A DNA stretch of 64,000 bases, taken from the NCBI GenBank assembly GCA_943787365.1, contig CALSMD010000007.1, positions 186,001-250,000 of the forward strand. The letters are read 5' to 3'. This document shows positions 55,294 through 64,000 of this stretch, in pieces. Origin of the DNA: an uncultured Flavobacteriaceae bacterium. Lineage in GTDB: Bacteria > Bacteroidota > Bacteroidia > Flavobacteriales > Flavobacteriaceae. A program made the position numbers and the translations under genes. Each line of letters begins with the position of its first letter. The first letter of the stretch is position 1. The notes under the pieces were generated by a model. The model was not told the origin of the DNA. It searched no databases and worked only from the letters and a program-made list of their open reading frames with translations.

Positions 55294-56313
55294 GTGATTC
55301 AATCGATTTTAAATTATATTTTGAAACTAAAGAATACTCCGTTCCAGTTATTGTACGTTTTAAAGACAGTCGTTTTTTTACTTGTTTTTGCTGTTTTTTC
55401 ATGCCAAAACTCAACTAAACTAGAAAAAGAAATATCTCAAATAGAAGTGGATTTAAATATCGAAAGATTTGATCAGTTGTTTGCTGCATCAACACCCGAT
55501 GATCTTCCCGCATTAAAACAAAACTACCCATTTTTATTTTCTAAAAGATATGCAGATTCCGTGTGGGTTAATCGCATGAGTGATCCAATTCAACAGCTCC
55601 AAAACAAAGCGGTGGACAGTGTTTTTGAAGATTTTACAAGTACTGAATCTGAAATATTTAATTTTTATCAGCACCTTAAATACTATAATAAAGCATTTAA
55701 GACTCCACGAATGATTACTGTGCTTTCGGATGTTGATTACCGTAATAAAGTAGTGGTAACAGATTCTATTGTGCTTATTGCATTAGACACTTATCTTGGA
55801 GCAGAGCACGAGTTTTATACTAGTTTTTATGATTATATCAAACAAAACTTAAATAAAGATCAAATTGTTTCAGACTTGGCAGCGGCTTATGCAGAACGAT
55901 TAATTTATCAACCTAAACGAAGTACTTTTCTAGAAGAAATGATCTACTTTGGAAAGCAATTATATTTGAAAGACCTCTTGATTCCATTCAAAGAAAACAA
56001 TGAAAAAATAGGCTATTTCCCAGAGCAATATGAGTGGGCTAAAGATAATGAGTTTTATATATGGCAGTACTTTGTTGAAAAGGAATTGCTGTATGAAGCC
56101 GATCGGAAATTATTAGCACGTTTTATCATCCCGGCTCCTTTTTCTCGATTTAATTTAGAATTAGACAGTGAATCTCCTGGGCGACTCGGACAATACATAG
56201 GATGGCAAATTGTAAAATCTTATATGGAAAACAATACAACTCCTTTACTTCAAATGCTTCAAATGGAGGCTACTGAAATTTTTAACAACGCAAAATTTAA
56301 ACCAAAAAAATAA
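55294..56313 (+). CDS. gldB: Gliding motility lipoprotein GldB
   Basis: A 339-residue lipoprotein (FAVFSC, Cys37) of the GldB family, required for gliding and type IX secretion. Recognisable segments are IEVDLNIERFDQLFA, QNYPFLFSKRYADSVWVNRM and PGRLGQYIGWQIVKSYMENN. The start is a GTG at 55294; the signal is unusually long (36 residues before Cys), so a later start is possible, but no ATG lies in the leader. It overlaps gldC by one base (TAATG). The mature domain has a zincin-like look in the family, but I see no clear HExxH motif. Confidence 0.93.
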   Translation: MIQSILNYILKLKNTPFQLLYVLKTVVFLLVFAVFSCQNSTKLEKEISQIEVDLNIERFDQLFAASTPDDLPALKQNYPFLFSKRYADSVWVNRMSDPIQQLQNKAVDSVFEDFTSTESEIFNFYQHLKYYNKAFKTPRMITVLSDVDYRNKVVVTDSIVLIALDTYLGAEHEFYTSFYDYIKQNLNKDQIVSDLAAAYAERLIYQPKRSTFLEEMIYFGKQLYLKDLLIPFKENNEKIGYFPEQYEWAKDNEFYIWQYFVEKELLYEADRKLLARFIIPAPFSRFNLELDSESPGRLGQYIGWQIVKSYMENNTTPLLQMLQMEATEIFNNAKFKPKK

Positions 56314-56651
56314 TGGCAAAGACCCATACCTCAAAGATAGAAATGACCGTAGAATTAGATGAAAATCGTGTCCCAGAACATTTATTCTGGACTGCTCAAG
56401 ATGGCGGGGTTGCGCATGAAGAAGCCAAAGCAATGATGCTTTCTGTGTGGGATCAAAAAAAGCAGGAAACTCTTCGTATTGATTTGTGGACAAAAGACAT
56501 GCCTGTGGATGAAATGAAATTATTTTTTCATCAAACATTAGTAACAATGAGTGATACCTATTTAAGAGCTACCCAAGACGAAAAAATGACTGCAACCATG
56601 AAAGACTTTTGTGATTATTTTGCTGAGAAATTAGAACTTGTTAAGAAGTAA
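56313..56651 (+). CDS. gldC: Gliding motility protein GldC
   Basis: A 112-residue cytosolic protein matching GldC: KIEMTVELDENRVPEHLFW, AMMLSVWDQKKQETLRIDLW and KDMPVDEMKLFFHQTLVTM. GldC improves gliding efficiency but is not essential for it in Flavobacterium. The start shares a base with the gldB stop. It is convergent with rodA, whose stop is 2 bp away. The gene is complete. Confidence 0.94.
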   Translation: MAKTHTSKIEMTVELDENRVPEHLFWTAQDGGVAHEEAKAMMLSVWDQKKQETLRIDLWTKDMPVDEMKLFFHQTLVTMSDTYLRATQDEKMTATMKDFCDYFAEKLELVKK

Positions 56652-56652
56652 A

Positions 56653-57933
56653 TTACCACTCATTTAATCGGTTGGAGTCCAACTTTAAAAAGATAAAAAT
56701 CAAGATTGTAAAGCTCCAAAGTCCTGAACCTCCATAGCTGAAAAAAGGCAAAGGAATCCCAATGGTTGGAATCAGCCCCATTACCATCCCAATATTAATC
56801 AGAAAGTGAGCAAACAATATACTTGCTACTCCGTAGCCATAGACTCTGCTAAACTGTGATTTCTGTTGTTCTGCTAGATATAAAATTCTCAAAATTAAGA
56901 TTAAAAACAGGATGATAACAGAGCTACTTCCTAAGAAGCCCCATTCTTCACCTACTGTGCTAAAGATATAATCTGTATGTTGTTCGGGTACAAAATTACC
57001 TTTGGTTCGCGTACCATCCATAAACCCTTTCCCAAAAGTGCCTCCAGATCGAATTGCCTTTTCAGACTCATTGAGATTATAAGAGATATTACGCTTCATA
57101 GATTCCAATTTCACCGGGTCTTTTTCCAAGCGAAGCCAAAGTCCAATACGATCTTGTTGGTGTTTTTGTAAGACATTATTATAGGCCCATTGAACTCCAA
57201 AACTAAGTCCAATACTGCAGATTAATATTGTCAAAACACCTCCGATTTTTTTCTTTTTACGCTTAAAAAACAGTTGGTAAATTAAAAGTAATCCAGCCAG
57301 AGTCAAACAAACGGACAGTGCAGAAAATTTTAAAGTACCAATTCCTAAAAAGGCTATAAAAACAGCAAATAACAGATAGTATTGTGGAATACCTTCTCTG
57401 TAAAACACAAAAAACAAACTTGCAAATACAAGCGTGCTCCCTGCATCATTTTGTAACAGAATTAAACCTGCTGGTACCCCCACCAATATAGCTGCTCTTA
57501 TCTGGTCTTTTTGTTCTTTAATATTAGTTTGTAAATCACTGATATATTTGGCAAGTGCTAAGACTGTAGCGAATTTGGCAAATTCACTCGGTTGTAAAGT
57601 CATTCCTCCAAAATCATACCATGAGATCGCTCCATTTACTTGCTTTCCAAAAATAAACAACCCTACTAACGTCAAGATAGAGCCCAAGTAAATAATACTT
57701 GCAAAGCGTTCATAAAACTTAACATCAACAGCTAATGTCAGGATAATTAATACAAACGAGCTAAGTATAAAAAAGAGTTGTTTTCCATAGGGCTTAGAAA
57801 TGTCTAAGTAAGATGTAAATTCTCCTGCTACTGAGGCTGACAAAATATTGAAATACCCAAAAACAACTAGTGCTGTAAAAACAATCACAGTGAGCCAATC
57901 TAATTGAAAACTAGTGGTGCGGTTCAGGTTCAT
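56653..57933 (-). CDS. rodA: Rod shape-determining protein RodA
   Basis: A 426-residue SEDS-family glycosyltransferase that polymerises lipid II with PBP2 during cell elongation. It has about ten hydrophobic segments (LTVIVFTALVVFGYFNILSA; LFFILSSFVLIILTLAV). The SEDS motifs LQPSEFAKFATVLALAKYI and the C-terminal HTDYIFSTVGEEWGFLGS and GLIPTIGIPLPFFSYGGSGL are clear. Its start overlaps the PBP2 stop by 4 bp. It is the last gene of mreBCD-mrdA-rodA. Confidence 0.96.
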   Translation of the reverse strand: MNLNRTTSFQLDWLTVIVFTALVVFGYFNILSASVAGEFTSYLDISKPYGKQLFFILSSFVLIILTLAVDVKFYERFASIIYLGSILTLVGLFIFGKQVNGAISWYDFGGMTLQPSEFAKFATVLALAKYISDLQTNIKEQKDQIRAAILVGVPAGLILLQNDAGSTLVFASLFFVFYREGIPQYYLLFAVFIAFLGIGTLKFSALSVCLTLAGLLLIYQLFFKRKKKKIGGVLTILICSIGLSFGVQWAYNNVLQKHQQDRIGLWLRLEKDPVKLESMKRNISYNLNESEKAIRSGGTFGKGFMDGTRTKGNFVPEQHTDYIFSTVGEEWGFLGSSSVIILFLILILRILYLAEQQKSQFSRVYGYGVASILFAHFLINIGMVMGLIPTIGIPLPFFSYGGSGLWSFTILIFIFLKLDSNRLNEW

Positions 57934-59795
57934 TGATCATTTATTTTAAAAGGTTTACCGCTATAGGGTTTGAGGTATTCATCTTCCAAACTCTTTTCGA
58001 TGACCAACCTTTCCATTCGTTTTAAAGTGACCTCCCCTTTTATATATTTTTCAACCATCAAACTCGCTATACGTCCCGCCCATCGTGACCCGTAATAGCC
58101 ATTTTCAACCAGTATGGCGATCGCAATTTTTGGATCATCCTTTGGGGCAAAAGCCACAAATATGGAGTGGTCTGTAAGCTGTTGTCTTACCCCATCAATT
58201 TTAGTGAAATTTTCGGCAGTTCCTGTTTTACCACAAATTTCTATTCCAGGAACTTTCAGGAAATCGGCGGTTCCTTTGTTATATACATTATGCATACCTT
58301 CAATAATGGCATCATAATATTTAGGTTCGATGGACGTTTGTTTTGGGGTCGTAAAGTTAGGATCCATGTCCTCACCTTCAATAGACTTTATGATATGAGG
58401 GGTGTAATAATAACCTTTATTCGCAATCGCGGCTGTCATATTTGCCAATTGGATGGGCGTCACTAAAATTTCTCCCTGCCCAATAGCATTTGAAATAATG
58501 GTGGTCGCACCCCATTGAAATTCCGGATACCATTTGTCATAGTAGCTCCCATCTGGAATGTTTCCTTTTTTTCCAACGGATAAATCATTGCCTAAAAAAT
58601 TACCTAAACCAAAACTTTTTATATGACTGCTCCAGATGTCCATGGACTCGGAAGCATTGCTGTATTTTTCAATAGTTGTTCTGAAAGCCATCGCAAAATA
58701 AGAATTACAGGAATAGCTAATTCCAGAATCTAGATTTCTAAAACCTCCACCACAATGACATTTCATAACCCGTTTGTTTTTTCCATAGACATATCTTTCC
58801 GAACAAATGATATTTGTTTTTGGGGTGATGGCATTTTCTTGTAAAGCTGTCAATGCGACTAACAATTTAAAAGGAGATCCCGGAACATGCATTCTAGTCA
58901 GTCCCTTATCTATTAAAGGCCTGTGAATGGTGTCTAAATACAATTTGGTGTAGTTTTTGGAACGTTGGCGACCTACTAATAAGTTTGGGTTGTATGAAGG
59001 TGCTGAAACAAGACTCAAAATTTCGCCTGTGCTTGGTTCAATAGCAACAATACCACCAATTTTGTTTTGCATTAGCAATTCTCCATAGGCTTGAAGTTCG
59101 GAGTCAATGGTTATTTTTATGTCCTTTCCTGGAACTGGAAGGGTGTCAAATGCTCCTTGTTTATAGGCTCCAATATCTCTATTGTAAATATCTTTTTGGA
59201 TGTATTTTACCCCTTTGACCCCCCTAAGCTTTTTTTCATACGAGACTTCGACCCCTTGTTTCCCAATCATATCTCCTAGGCGGTAGTAAGAATCTTTCGC
59301 AATTTCTTTATTGTTTGCCTCAGCAATGTATCCTAATACATTGGCACCAATAGAAGTTTGATAATCCCTTAACGATCGTTTTTGAATATAAAAGCCTTTA
59401 AATTTTCTTAATTTTTCGGAAAGAAAAGCATAATCTTCTTTAGAGAGGTGACGTAAGAACGGAGAGGGGAGTCGTGGTGAATAATTTTTAGCCCGCTTAT
59501 AAGATTTTAAAAATGCATTCTTATCAATTTTCAATAAATTACAAAATAGTATAGTGTCTAAAGGCTCAACTTCTCTGGGAATTACCATCACATCATAACT
59601 CGGTTGATTGGCTACTAAAAGGCTGTCATTTCTATCGTAGATATAGCCACGTTTTGGGTAATGAAACACTTTTCGAATGGCATTGTCATTATCAATATCG
59701 AATTCATTGGCAGTGTAAATTTGTAAATAATACAAACGTCCAGTAAAACAAATCCCTGTTAGAATGACCAATCCAAAAAGAAGTATTTTCCTCAT
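57930..59795 (-). CDS. mrdA: Penicillin-binding protein 2 (MrdA)
   Basis: A 621-residue class B transpeptidase with an N-terminal membrane anchor (ILLFGLVILTGICFTGRLYY), a pedestal domain, and the catalytic domain with SxxK as SPFK (HVPGSPFKLLVALTAL), SxN as SCN (ISYSCNSYFA) and KTG in ICGKTGTAEN. The common PGSTFK is PGSPFK here, a mild variation. It crosslinks peptidoglycan in the elongation complex with RodA. It overlaps mreD and rodA by 4 bp on each side. Confidence 0.96.
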   Translation of the reverse strand: MRKILLFGLVILTGICFTGRLYYLQIYTANEFDIDNDNAIRKVFHYPKRGYIYDRNDSLLVANQPSYDVMVIPREVEPLDTILFCNLLKIDKNAFLKSYKRAKNYSPRLPSPFLRHLSKEDYAFLSEKLRKFKGFYIQKRSLRDYQTSIGANVLGYIAEANNKEIAKDSYYRLGDMIGKQGVEVSYEKKLRGVKGVKYIQKDIYNRDIGAYKQGAFDTLPVPGKDIKITIDSELQAYGELLMQNKIGGIVAIEPSTGEILSLVSAPSYNPNLLVGRQRSKNYTKLYLDTIHRPLIDKGLTRMHVPGSPFKLLVALTALQENAITPKTNIICSERYVYGKNKRVMKCHCGGGFRNLDSGISYSCNSYFAMAFRTTIEKYSNASESMDIWSSHIKSFGLGNFLGNDLSVGKKGNIPDGSYYDKWYPEFQWGATTIISNAIGQGEILVTPIQLANMTAAIANKGYYYTPHIIKSIEGEDMDPNFTTPKQTSIEPKYYDAIIEGMHNVYNKGTADFLKVPGIEICGKTGTAENFTKIDGVRQQLTDHSIFVAFAPKDDPKIAIAILVENGYYGSRWAGRIASLMVEKYIKGEVTLKRMERLVIEKSLEDEYLKPYSGKPFKINDQ

Positions 59796-60298
59796 GTTTC
59801 TTTTCTGCTAAATAATGAACTAAAGAGCAAACACAGTATAAGCGTAAAAACACTTGAATACAAGGCTTGTTGGAGAATTAGAACTGTTTTTGTTTCATCA
59901 AAAATAACAAGAGAAAACAAAATTAAGTGGTGAATCACGATGAGTAACAAAAAGTAAACCAACCGCCGAGAAAATTCTACAGTGCTAAATTTTATAGATT
60001 GATAGTCGTAGGCCGATCCAAACAAAAATTTAAGAATAAGTGGACGGATATAAGCAATGGCAACACTTGCTGCGGCATGGACACCACCAGAATCTAAAAA
60101 TATATCGACAGTATATCCTAGTAAAAAACTAGTAAAAATAAACAACAATCGGTTGTTGATGACAGGGTATAATAATACAAAAACGACATACACAAAAGGG
60201 TTTATCTCGCCCATAAAATTCATATTGCTACAAACCAGAACTTGAAGTAAAACAAGCCCTATAAAACTTAAAATAATTTTCAATACACTATTGTTCAT
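59792..60298 (-). CDS. mreD: Rod shape-determining protein MreD
   Basis: A 168-residue membrane protein with about five hydrophobic segments (ILSFIGLVLLQVLVCSNMNF, LLFIFTSFLLGYTVDIFLDS, LVYFLLLIVIHHLILFSLVI). It matches MreD in position and topology, including the MGEINPFVYVVFVLLYP segment common in Bacteroidota members. Conservation is low in this family, so context is decisive: it overlaps mreC by 11 bp and the PBP2 gene by 4 bp. It helps organise the elongation complex in the inner membrane. Confidence 0.9.
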   Translation of the reverse strand: MNNSVLKIILSFIGLVLLQVLVCSNMNFMGEINPFVYVVFVLLYPVINNRLLFIFTSFLLGYTVDIFLDSGGVHAAASVAIAYIRPLILKFLFGSAYDYQSIKFSTVEFSRRLVYFLLLIVIHHLILFSLVIFDETKTVLILQQALYSSVFTLILCLLFSSLFSRKET

Positions 60299-61097
60299 TG
60301 GAACTGTTTAAGGCTTTAAGCTCGTTAATGTCGGTATTTTTTATGATGTAAACATGCTCTAGGTTTCTCATATTATTGAATAATTTAACGTCAATAATAT
60401 AAAGGTCTTTTGTGTCATTAAGGCGAAAAGATTCAACACTTCCAACAGGGATATCTGGAGGGAAGGTAGAGGAGTATCCGCTAGTAACAATCGTATCACC
60501 TACGGACAATTTCACAAGGTCTTGTATGTCTTTTAATTGGGTGATTTCAGGCGATTCACCATCCCAACTTAAGGTTCCAAAATAATTGGTTTTTTTTAAC
60601 TTTACATTGATGCGACTGTTTGTGTTTAAAATAGATAAGACTCTAGAATAGTTTTTAGATGTTCTGTCAATAACACCAACAATACCTTTTGAAGTGATTA
60701 CGCCATCATCTTCTTTAATTCGATCGCTTTTGCCTTTGTTAAGAGTTAGATAGTTATTTGGAAGGGAGTAACTGTTTTTGTAAATCAGACTTGGTTGTAA
60801 TTCATATTTATATTCCAAAAGTGTGTCAACGGTCGCTGCTTTTTCTTGATTAAAAACGACTATTTTTAAGCGACTGTTTTCTTCTAAAAGGATTTGATTT
60901 TCTTTTTTGAGATTGAAGTATTGAGTAATGCTATGAAACATACCGTAAATACTGCCTGTGATTTGATTGGAGGAATTTAAGAACTTACTTCGTTGGTACT
61001 CATTTGTTTGAATCGTGAGTGAGAGTGCATAAGAAAACAACAACAAAAACAAGACAAATGTTTTGTTTTTAATGAAGAAATTAAAAAGTTGTTGCAT
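60288..61097 (-). CDS. mreC: Rod shape-determining protein MreC
   Basis: A 269-residue bitopic protein. A short N-terminal cytosolic part and one transmembrane segment (FVLFLLLFSYALSLTIQ) lead into a coiled coil (YFNLKKENQILLEENSRLKI) and a periplasmic beta-domain with the MreC motif KGIVGVIDRTSKNYSRVLSI and VKLSVGDTIVTSGYSSTFPP. It bridges MreB to the periplasmic enzymes. The gene lies 10 bp after mreB. Confidence 0.93.
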   Translation of the reverse strand: MQQLFNFFIKNKTFVLFLLLFSYALSLTIQTNEYQRSKFLNSSNQITGSIYGMFHSITQYFNLKKENQILLEENSRLKIVVFNQEKAATVDTLLEYKYELQPSLIYKNSYSLPNNYLTLNKGKSDRIKEDDGVITSKGIVGVIDRTSKNYSRVLSILNTNSRINVKLKKTNYFGTLSWDGESPEITQLKDIQDLVKLSVGDTIVTSGYSSTFPPDIPVGSVESFRLNDTKDLYIIDVKLFNNMRNLEHVYIIKNTDINELKALNSSNEQ

Positions 61098-61107
61098 TAC
61101 TTAAGAG

Positions 61108-62136
61108 CTATTTTATCAATACACTTTTATATTTTGTAATATTTTTTAGAACAATCCCAGTTCCTCTTACAACAGCTCTTAACGGGTCTTCAGCAATGTA
61201 AACAGGTAAGTCTGTTTTTTGTGACAATCGTTTGTCTAGCCCTCTTAACATTGATCCACCACCGGCAAGATATATACCTGTATTATAGATATCAGCTGCG
61301 AGTTCTGGGGGTGTTTGTGAGAGTGTTTCCATAACGGAATCCTCTATTCGTAGAATTGATTTATCTAATGCTTTAGAAATTTCTCTGTGGGTAATTTGAA
61401 CCTGTTTAGGTTTTCCTGTCAACAAATCTCGTCCTTGCACATTCATTTCATCTGGTGGAACTTCTAAATCTTCAGTAGCTGCACCAATTTGTATTTTTAT
61501 TTTTTCTGCAGTACGATCCCCAACATATAAGTTATGCTGTGTTCGCATGTAATAAATAATATCATTCGTAAATACATCCCCTGCGACTTTAACAGATTTA
61601 TCACATACAATTCCCCCTAGCGCAATCACGGCAATTTCGGTGGTTCCACCACCAATATCGACAATCATATTTCCTTTTGGTTGCATGATGTCAACACCAA
61701 TACCAATAGCAGCTGCCATGGGCTCATGAATTAAATACACTTCTTTGCCATTGACACGTTCAGCAGATTCTTTTACCGCTCGCATTTCTACCTCTGTAAT
61801 TCCCGAAGGAATACAAATCACCATTCTTAGGGAAGGTGTAAATAATTTATTTTTGAGTGCTGGAATACTTTTAATAAATAAACTTATCATTTGCTCAGAG
61901 GCATCAAAATCAGCAATCACACCATCTTTTAAAGGCCGAATTGTTTTGATGTTTTCATGCGTTTTTCCTTGCATTAAGTTTGCTTCTTTTCCTACAGCGA
62001 TAATTTTTCCTGATACACGATCTCTGGCTACAATAGATGGGCTATCAATTACAACTTTGTCATTGTGAATTATTAAAGTGTTAGCGGTGCCTAAATCGAT
62101 GGCTATTTCTTCAGTTAAGAAGTCAAAAAATCCCAT
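61108..62136 (-). CDS. mreB: Rod shape-determining protein MreB
   Basis: A 342-residue bacterial actin that positions the elongation machinery. The phosphate-1 motif is AIDLGTANTLI, phosphate-2 is VDIGGGTTEIAVIAL, and the adenosine motif is IYLAGGGSMLRGLDKRL. MRPLKDGVIADF and VCIPSGITEVEMRAVKESAE are standard MreB blocks. It is the first gene of the five-gene shape operon. The 99 bp between it and purH contains no other feature I can support. Confidence 0.97.
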   Translation of the reverse strand: MGFFDFLTEEIAIDLGTANTLIIHNDKVVIDSPSIVARDRVSGKIIAVGKEANLMQGKTHENIKTIRPLKDGVIADFDASEQMISLFIKSIPALKNKLFTPSLRMVICIPSGITEVEMRAVKESAERVNGKEVYLIHEPMAAAIGIGVDIMQPKGNMIVDIGGGTTEIAVIALGGIVCDKSVKVAGDVFTNDIIYYMRTQHNLYVGDRTAEKIKIQIGAATEDLEVPPDEMNVQGRDLLTGKPKQVQITHREISKALDKSILRIEDSVMETLSQTPPELAADIYNTGIYLAGGGSMLRGLDKRLSQKTDLPVYIAEDPLRAVVRGTGIVLKNITKYKSVLIK

Positions 62137-62235
62137 ATGCTATAAAAAATTTATCAAAAAGTATTAACGTATTTTGCTGCTTTGTAAAAGTACTAAAATA
62201 AACGTTAGTTTGAAAATAGCTTTTACTTAAATATT

Positions 62236-63768
62236 TTAGTGTTTAAAATGACGTGTTTTTGTAAAAACCATCGCCACATTATTGGCATTACAATAATCAA
62301 TACTTAACTGATCTTTAATACTTCCCCCTGGTTGGATGACCGCTGTAATCCCTGCATTTTTTGCTATTTCTACACAATCAGGAAATGGGAAAAATGCATC
62401 ACTTGCCATCACTGCACCATTTAGTTTAAAATTAAAAGAATTTGCTTTGTGGATGGCCTGATTTAACGCATCAACACGACTTGTTTGTCCTGTTCCACTC
62501 GCAAATAATTGTTTGTTTTTTGCTAAAACAATGGTATTTGATTTGGTGTGTTTACAAATTTTAGAAGCAAATAATAAATCTTCTATCTCAGAATCTATTG
62601 GTTTGGCAGTGGTTGCGTTTTCTAAGATATTTCGTTCGTCAGTAATCATATCTTTTTCCTGAACCAAGACACCATTCAAACAGCTTCTTACACTTGTTTC
62701 GGGTAAATGAACTGTATTCTGAATTAGTAAAATTCTGTTTTTCTTTCCTTTTAAAAGAGCTTCCGCATCTGAGCTAAAAGAAGGGGCAATAACCACTTCA
62801 CAAAACAAACTGTGAATTTCTTCAGCAGTTGCCAAGTCAATTTCAGTGTTTGAAATCAAAACGCCTCCAAAAGCAGAAACAGGATCCCCTGCCAAAGCAT
62901 CTACATACGCTTGGTGTAACGTATCTCGTTGTGCAACTCCGCAAGCATTGTTGTGTTTTAAAATGGCAAATGTAGGTGCTTCATCATAAAATTCGTTCAT
63001 AAGATTCACAGCCGCATCTACATCCAAAAGATTGTTGTAGCTTAATTCTTTTCCATGAAGTTTTGTAAACATAGCTTCAAAATCTCCAAAGAAATACCCT
63101 TTTTGGTGGGGGTTTTCTCCGTAACGAAGTACATTGCCTTGTGTTTCACTAATTTTTAAGACGACCTCTTCTTTTTCGCTATTGAAATAATTGAAAATAG
63201 CACTGTCGTAATGCGATGATACATTAAATGATTTGGTTGCAAAGCGTTTTCTGTCTTCAATTGAAATGTGACCTTCATTCTCAGAAATGAGTGCTAAGAA
63301 CTCGGCATAATCTTCTACTGACGATACACATATTACATCTTTATAGTTTTTGGCGGCAGCACGAATTAATGAAATCCCACCGATGTCAATTTTTTCAATA
63401 ATATCTTCATTGCTTGCACCAGAAGCAACTGTTTTTTCAAAGGGATAAAGATCCACAATAACAGCATCGATTTGTGGAATTGAAAACGATGTCATTTCTT
63501 CCACATCTTGTGCGTTATCTTGACGATTTAAAATTCCACCAAATATTTTTGGATGTAAGGTTTTGACACGACCTCCAAGAATAGAGGGGTAATCAGTGAT
63601 CTGCTCTGCAGGTACGACATTAATCCCTAAGTCGTTGATGAATTTTTGAGTACCTCCTGTGGAGTATATAGTAACGCCTTGAGCGTTCAGTTTTTCAACA
63701 ATGGGTGCGAGCCCCTCTTTACTAAATACTGATATTAGGGCGGATTTGATTGTTTTGCTTTGGCTCAT
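62236..63768 (-). CDS. purH: Bifunctional AICAR transformylase / IMP cyclohydrolase PurH
   Basis: A 510-residue enzyme for the last two steps of IMP synthesis. The N-terminal IMP cyclohydrolase (MGS-like) domain has SVFSKEGLAPIVEKLNAQG, STGGTQKFI and RVKTLHPKIFGG. The C-terminal transformylase domain has LRYGENPHQKGYF, ILKHNNACGVAQ, and ASDAFFPFPDCVEIA with PGGSIKDQ. It ends soon after the conserved core. A TATTTTTG on the minus strand at 63792-63799 could be its -7 element, but I found no partner -33. It precedes the mre operon on the same strand, as in other Flavobacteriaceae. Confidence 0.97.
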   Translation of the reverse strand: MSQSKTIKSALISVFSKEGLAPIVEKLNAQGVTIYSTGGTQKFINDLGINVVPAEQITDYPSILGGRVKTLHPKIFGGILNRQDNAQDVEEMTSFSIPQIDAVIVDLYPFEKTVASGASNEDIIEKIDIGGISLIRAAAKNYKDVICVSSVEDYAEFLALISENEGHISIEDRKRFATKSFNVSSHYDSAIFNYFNSEKEEVVLKISETQGNVLRYGENPHQKGYFFGDFEAMFTKLHGKELSYNNLLDVDAAVNLMNEFYDEAPTFAILKHNNACGVAQRDTLHQAYVDALAGDPVSAFGGVLISNTEIDLATAEEIHSLFCEVVIAPSFSSDAEALLKGKKNRILLIQNTVHLPETSVRSCLNGVLVQEKDMITDERNILENATTAKPIDSEIEDLLFASKICKHTKSNTIVLAKNKQLFASGTGQTSRVDALNQAIHKANSFNFKLNGAVMASDAFFPFPDCVEIAKNAGITAVIQPGGSIKDQLSIDYCNANNVAMVFTKTRHFKH

Positions 63769-63878
63769 TTTGAAGTCTAAAAATTAAAAAACAAAAATAG
63801 GTAATAATCAAAGAATAATAGAATTGAAATCCCTCTAAAAAAAAGGTTTTTTCAACCAATTCATAGAGTTATCAACAA

Positions 63879-64000
63879 CTATAAAAGCCTAGCAACGGAA
63901 TTACACACAAATTCTAAGAAGCGTTCATCGGCAGCTGTAAAAGGATCAGTTGTGTTTGAGTCAATATCAATTTGACCAATATTTTTACCATCGACAAACA
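63879..64000 (-). CDS. GAF domain protein, C-terminal end (5' part outside window)
   Basis: Reading the minus strand from the window edge gives 39 residues and a stop at 63879-63881: FVDGKNIGQIDIDSNTTDPF, then TAADERFLEFVCNSVARLL. This is the usual end of a GAF domain of the kind found in small free-methionine-(R)-sulfoxide reductases, with the conserved IGxxDIDS and DxxFLE. Most of the gene lies beyond the window, so the catalytic cysteines cannot be checked. No start is visible. Confidence 0.75.
   Translation of the reverse strand, partial: FVDGKNIGQIDIDSNTTDPFTAADERFLEFVCNSVARLL

Noticed and set aside
1-64000. Mobile elements, integrase, attachment sites, tRNA or rRNA genes, defence systems
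   Set aside because: All sizeable genes are assigned to housekeeping, envelope or surface families, and the gaps are short; I saw no transposase, integrase, tRNA-like cloverleaf or CRISPR array.

Overview
The window looks like chromosomal DNA of a marine-type member of the Flavobacteriaceae (phylum Bacteroidota). The evidence is AT-rich sequence, gliding-motility genes (gldB, gldC, gldD, gldE), type IX secretion (T9SS) C-terminal sorting domains of both type A and type B, many lipoproteins with short flavobacterial lipoboxes, promoters resembling the Bacteroidota TTTG-N21-TAnnTTTG pattern, a methionine synthase split into two genes, and DUF2480/DUF3078 proteins. I see no prophage, insertion sequence, CRISPR array, rRNA or tRNA.

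Layout. 1-419: 3' end of hflX. 476-8788 (minus): a SUF iron-sulfur assembly operon in the order hesB/sufA-like, sufB, lipoprotein, sufC, sufD, sufS, lipoprotein, sufE, sufT, DUF2480, DUF3078; the first gene carries two apparent frameshifts. 8894-13548 (minus): a four-gene surface or periplasmic operon pairing a MauG/MbnH-like dihaem enzyme with an MbnP-like protein and two predicted beta-propeller lipoproteins. 13674-20546: thiL, the gldD-gldE-ssb-mutY cluster (mutY frameshifted), HU, a 29-residue basic AURKAIP1/COX24-type protein, and RNase G. 20599-24869 (minus): leuACDB. 25019-26569: an uncharacterised TPR-like protein.

26586-42768: the most coherent unit in the window. A promoter and a SAM-I riboswitch precede fourteen tightly packed plus-strand genes (metY, metX, a second Cys/Met PLP enzyme, DUF2061, cysH, cysD, cysN, a sulfite reductase with a C-terminal HEPN-like domain, SUMT, a Met8p/CysG-N-type dehydrogenase, a ferredoxin-NADP reductase, split metH, metF), ending in a strong bidirectional terminator. 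Together they cover sulfate activation and reduction, siroheme supply, electron supply, homoserine activation, sulfide incorporation and homocysteine methylation, so one S-adenosylmethionine sensor may control the path from sulfate to methionine.

42786-56651: a T9SS type A secreted protein, a polyprenyl synthase, an arylsulfotransferase-like lipoprotein, a DNA primase lacking the usual zinc ligands, a LuxR-type regulator lacking the usual phospho-acceptor Asp, nadE, a 1705-residue T9SS type B surface protein, and gldB-gldC. 56653-62136 (minus): the cell-shape operon mreB-mreC-mreD-mrdA-rodA, preceded by purH, then the 3' end of a GAF-domain gene at the window edge.

Three apparent single-base insertions in two conserved genes (hesB-like twice, mutY once) are either real inactivations or sequence errors. 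No wholly novel system stands out. The best leads are the SAM-controlled sulfur operon with its HEPN fusion and DUF2061 protein, the MbnP/MbnH-like operon, and the zinc-ligand-free primase.
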